From Cyanoderma ruficeps (taxonomy: Eukaryota; Chordata; Aves; Passeriformes; Timaliidae): a DNA stretch of 64,000 nt. The stretch covers positions 4,119,717 to 4,183,716 of the forward strand of contig VZDJ01000047.1 of the NCBI GenBank assembly GCA_008694505.1, in the 5' to 3' direction. The position numbers were made by a program, and so were the translations under genes. Shown here in pieces: positions 60,391-64,000 of the stretch (position 1 is the stretch's first letter; every line of letters begins with the position of its first letter). The notes below the pieces were generated by a model. That model was not told the origin of the DNA and made no database searches. It saw only the letters and a list, made by a program, of their open reading frames with translations.

Positions 60391-61807
60391 TAAAAAATTA
60401 ATTCCCATTTTAAAAACAAAAGAATTGCTGAATATTTGTGTCATTCTGTAATGGTGGCAACTATCAAACTCAGATGGAAAGCAGCAAAGGGATTCCTGTG
60501 AAAATAAATAATTGTATTCATGAATGCCATTATTTCCACTGAAATACTGCATGTCCAAAGGGCTCAAGTAATTCAAGGTGAAAATGCAGAGGAAAGCTGG
60601 GGAAGGTGGAGAAATCCCAGACACTGCAGGGTGATTGATCTGCTCTCACAACAATCACAAAAATATGATTTTTTTAAAGCGTCAAAGCAATTAAGAAGGA
60701 AAAAGCTGAAATGAATGGAAATTTAAGGTCATCCCACTGCTGCTAAAAACCTTATCCATGTTCTCCTGAGGGCATTACAAAGGTAACTGACCTCAGGGAA
60801 AGGCTTTCACAGACCCCAGAGGACAAAAAAAGTGCCCAGCTCACATTAAAAAGTTTTTTGACTGAAATAAATCCGCTAGAAACAAATACAGAGCATTAAT
60901 TTATGGTGTAATGGGAAACAAATTGGGTTTTCTCCAAGCATTATGAATTGCAATGCTAAACCAGGGAAGACAATTTAGATAACCCTATCACTCAGAACTG
61001 AAAAAAATCATTTTTTTGCATTGAACGAGTGAGGGATGGTAATGAGAAAGGTGCTACAACAACAGCACAGAAACATTCATTGAGATAAACCTGCCCGTGA
61101 GGAAGGCACCCACAACATCATGGGGATGATTTTTCAGCTGCTTCATGACATACAAGTGTCTGACATCCTTCATGAGGAAACTCCCCAGAGCAGAGCTGAG
61201 CACTTAGCAGGGCCGAGTGCTTTGTCTTAATCCAACAAAGCACAGAAAATACACGATGGATTCATGGAGCAATGATTGTAAGAACATTCCTAAGGACAAG
61301 GAGGTTCTGTTTGATTTGCTAGACAGTGGACAATTGTGTCTGTGCCTGTGCAGAATCCACTAAAGGTGAACTTCAAATATTAATATAAGTTTAATCTAAC
61401 TTTTCTGCCTGACAGCAAAGAGTCTGGGATATATAAAGGCAGATCCAAAATATCACAGGCGTGTTTAAGGACTTTTCATTCAAGGTCAAATCATTGGTTT
61501 CTAGTCTATCTAAATGGCAACAACAGGATCTAAAGAATTACCTTAATCCCTCTTCCCCCCTCTTACCACAGATCTTGAGAACAGCTGCAGTCCTGAAGGT
61601 GTGAAGAGTTCACTACTAAAAAACACAAACATGGAAACCTTTTGAGGTCTCAACAATACAGAAAATGCATTTTAATGCAGTTTCACGCAAATATCTCCTT
61701 TACAGGAATGTGCTTTGGTTGTAAGTAGAAAGGTTTTTGCCAGTGTGGCCCAGCTTGGTGACTCGCTGAAGTTAGGGCTCTGTGAGTATGATGATCAAAT
61801 TACACAT
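60391..61807. other. non-coding stretch
   Basis: No gene or repeat is supported. A good acceptor-like string (atatctcctttacag) near 61705 has no matching donor of quality. Confidence 0.5.
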
Positions 61808-61809
61808 CC

Positions 61810-61840
<31 letters not shown>

Positions 61841-61882
61841 TATGTGTGTGTATGTGTGTGTATATATATATATGTATATGTA
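61808..61882. repeat. TA/TG dinucleotide microsatellite
   Basis: Alternating TATATA, GTATATATAC and GTGTGTGTAT runs fill about 75 bases. The Tyr-Ile repeats in the frames on both strands are by-products of this repeat. Confidence 0.95.
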
Positions 61883-63335
61883 GTCTGGGAGAAAGTTCAC
61901 TAAGCTCTGGAATTCTTTGGAGGGGAGAGCATAAAGGAACCAAAAAGGGCAACAAAAATATGGATTAAAATCTGAAATGTCTTTTTGTTTCACTACTTTT
62001 TGACTTCAGAGATGCAGTAAAATCTGTTTTCAGCTAACTGATAGTTCTAAGTTGATTTAATATCTTCAGACGAAAGTAGCCGTATAAAAAGGAAGAGACA
62101 ATAGGTTGGTATTTTTTATTCCCTGGCGTACACACAACTTCTTTCTCGTTTATGTGGCAACAAGCCGAAGAACCCTCAGCATGGTTTATGGGTGGGGAGG
62201 ACAGAAATCATTTCCTAAGTGCCATTTATACAGGAAGGACACGTTAAACTAAAAGGATTGCAGCAGTTAAGAGAGGGAGAGGGCAGAAGTGTTTGAAGAG
62301 CAGTGAGTAACTCCTCACAGGAAAATACTGCACTGCATTTCCTCTGGGCTCACAGCTGGCTGCTGCTGGGGGTCTGGACACTGAGAATTTCAGCCTTTCT
62401 GTGCACTGACCCTCAAGCTAACACTCCATTTGAGGCTGTGGGACGGGGTTCAGCGTTGGAGCACATTTGAGCACACAGGCTTCCAAAGCTCACAGCATTA
62501 GTGAGGAATGGTTGGGACCAATGATCTGTTATAAACTCGTTATATTGTAAAATGAAAGAGAGTTTGAACTTCTCTAAATCTTGTCAGAAGTATTGAAAGC
62601 AGCTTCAGGAAACTTGTCCTACTGTTTTAGCCTGATTACACTCATCAGCTGGAAATTACAGAACTGATCAGTTGATGAAGTCAAGAAATTTCCTGGTTCC
62701 TCTGTTCTGCTATTTTAGATTTCACGAGAGAACACTCTCCAGCAGCAGGGTTAATGTTTTCCAAAGTGTTTTTTCTAGAAGAACAGTCTTGACTCTTCTT
62801 GTGTCCCAAGAGCACAAGGAAAACCTGGGCTCAGATTGTCACCACTGGACCTGCAACAAAGAAAGGAAAGAGCTTCTCCCCTGTACTCTGCCCACACATC
62901 CTCCCTTAGACGAACTTCACACTAAAATCTGTCTTGACTCTTCATTCCAGCAGACACAAAAAAGATCTTTGGCCTAAAGTGATCCTTCAAATCCTGCATG
63001 CACAGAGAGATTGGCGTTAGAGGATGATCTCTTACTGCAGGAAATTGCCTAAGGAGTCTTTGCATCAGTTTTCAGCATTATATCCCATAGTGGGATCTCT
63101 TCAGGACGCTGCTTGAGCAGATGCATCTGTCTGCTGCAAAGCCACATTGAACTGTGGTGAATAAATCAAAAAAGGGTAAAGATGCAATAAAATATTTCAG
63201 GCAGATGGAGAAAAATGGTCTCAGCTACTGACCACGCATGAATTGGACACTTGCTTTCATTGCATTTCCCTTTCTGCCATCCTGGCCTTCTTATTAATTT
63301 GCTCATCTCCTATGCCCTGACCTTTTATCTGTAAG
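61883..63335. other. non-coding stretch
   Basis: No gene or known repeat is supported. The 101-codon plus frame at 62672-62977 has an ATG but no splice or homology support. Confidence 0.5.
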
Positions 63336-63467
63336 TCTTTTGAATTTGGAAATACCATTAAGTGTAAATGTGGACAATTTCACTGCATGAAAATACAGCA
63401 TGAACTTGTAGGTCTGCGAGAACTTCCCCAAAATAAATTTCATTTTAAAGCCCGCATGGAAGTCCAG
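63336..63467 (+). CDS. candidate internal exon, 132 bp (hypothetical)
   Basis: A long pyrimidine-rich tract (ccttcttattaatttgctcatctcctatgcc region) ends in a weak acceptor, ctgtaag, before 63336. A strong donor CAG/GTAAGA follows 63467. The 44 codons between are open on a codon-boundary frame and read FEFGNTIKCKCGQFHCM and later LRELPQNKFHFKARMEVQ, with three close cysteines. The same frame stays open past the donor to 63611, so an unspliced ORF from the ATG at 63387 is an alternative. The fit to a coding pattern is moderate; no family is recognised. Confidence 0.2.
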
Positions 63468-63611
63468 GTAAGAGAGGAAGTGCCTAGAACTGATGCACAA
63501 TATGAAGATTTTCCAGTATTCCCTCACCCTAAATCTGCTTCAATATTCAGAAGGCTAAAACTACCTTCTTTGTTATGTAAATTGCATCCTACACTACAGG
63601 AAACCAAGTGA

Positions 63612-64000
63612 CATTTAATTCAATTAATTTATAACAAAATTACTATTTTGATAGGGCAGATAATAAATTTCCCTATTCCTTATGATTTAGAGGAATTAAA
63701 ATAATGGAATTATTCATATACATGCATAACGTAGATGTTCAATAGATTTATCTTTTACCTAATAATTATGCTTCAGATTAGTTCCCATCCCTAAAGATTA
63801 TTCTCGATTTTATAGCCCCAGGCATGCACATTGGACTCTTTAAGTGTAAATAATTTTAAAAGTCACAGAAACATTCTCAACAACTCTTTTGCAGATGATA
63901 CTTTCTGTCATATCAGACACACTCATTGACTTTTCAATGAATAGAGTCAGGATATTATAATATTGGCCCATGTTTCATCTGAGGTCAACTGTAACATGTT
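63612..64000. other. non-coding end of window
   Basis: AT-rich sequence with nothing recognisable. Confidence 0.5.

Noticed and set aside
61715..61993. Open frames rich in Tyr-Ile on both strands
   Set aside because: They are read out of the TA/TG microsatellite.
1..64000. CRISPR arrays, bacterial operons, tRNA or rRNA genes, mitochondrial insertions
   Set aside because: None is present by eye: no direct-repeat/spacer pattern, no clustered long ORFs, no tRNA A and B boxes in order, and no recognisable rRNA or mitochondrial gene.

Overview
The window looks like non-coding DNA from a passerine bird: a gene desert or the inside of very long introns. Three things point to birds. There are fragments of the CR1 LINE in both orientations (29930-30180 plus, 19385-19595 minus). 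There are solo LTRs of the kind scattered through songbird genomes (21869-22060; 38768-39883). Interspersed repeats are otherwise sparse, in fairly AT-rich, CpG-poor sequence. I recognise no known protein-coding gene, tRNA, rRNA, snRNA or microRNA. The longest open frames (165, 149, 139, 138 and 136 codons) are about what chance allows in 64 kb read in six frames.

Layout. 1-4.5 kb: unique sequence with a membrane-segment open frame (minus) and a 43-nt stem-loop. 4.5-5.0 kb: a decayed solo LTR of a family that recurs at 39 kb. 8.8-9.3 kb: a long AG-free pyrimidine tract ahead of a CpG-bearing open segment. 10.4-11.3 kb: a possible regulatory element (G-quadruplex motif, CCAAT box, two RFX X-box-like sites). 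16.1 kb: a 12-bp tandem array. 19.4-25.6 kb: a CR1 fragment, two LTRs and two exon-like segments. 27.75 kb: a poly-A run holding a single N that looks like an imperfect assembly join. 29.9 kb: a second CR1. 34.9-37.8 kb: a TATA-type promoter candidate followed by phase-compatible exon-like segments. 38.8-39.9 kb: one LTR inserted into another. 40.3 kb: a perfect DR5/DR3 nuclear-receptor half-site cluster. 41.9-42.2 kb: a second copy of the 23.8-kb LTR. 46-48.6 kb: further exon-like segments. 55.4 kb: a GGGAA microsatellite. 59.2 kb: a minus-strand segment with coding-like codon structure. 60.3 kb: a perfect 24-bp-arm inverted repeat. 61.8 kb: a TA/TG microsatellite. 63.3 kb: an exon-like segment.

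If there is a gene here, the best hypotheses are (a) a small plus-strand transcription unit starting at the 34.91-kb TATA box and joining segments at 36.40, 37.81 and 48.12 kb in one frame, and (b) minus-strand exons at 59.25-59.34 kb and 0.94-1.17 kb. Both come from splice motifs and open frames alone and are held at low confidence. Repeat calls rest on comparison between copies inside the window and on family knowledge; regulatory-site calls are motif matches only.
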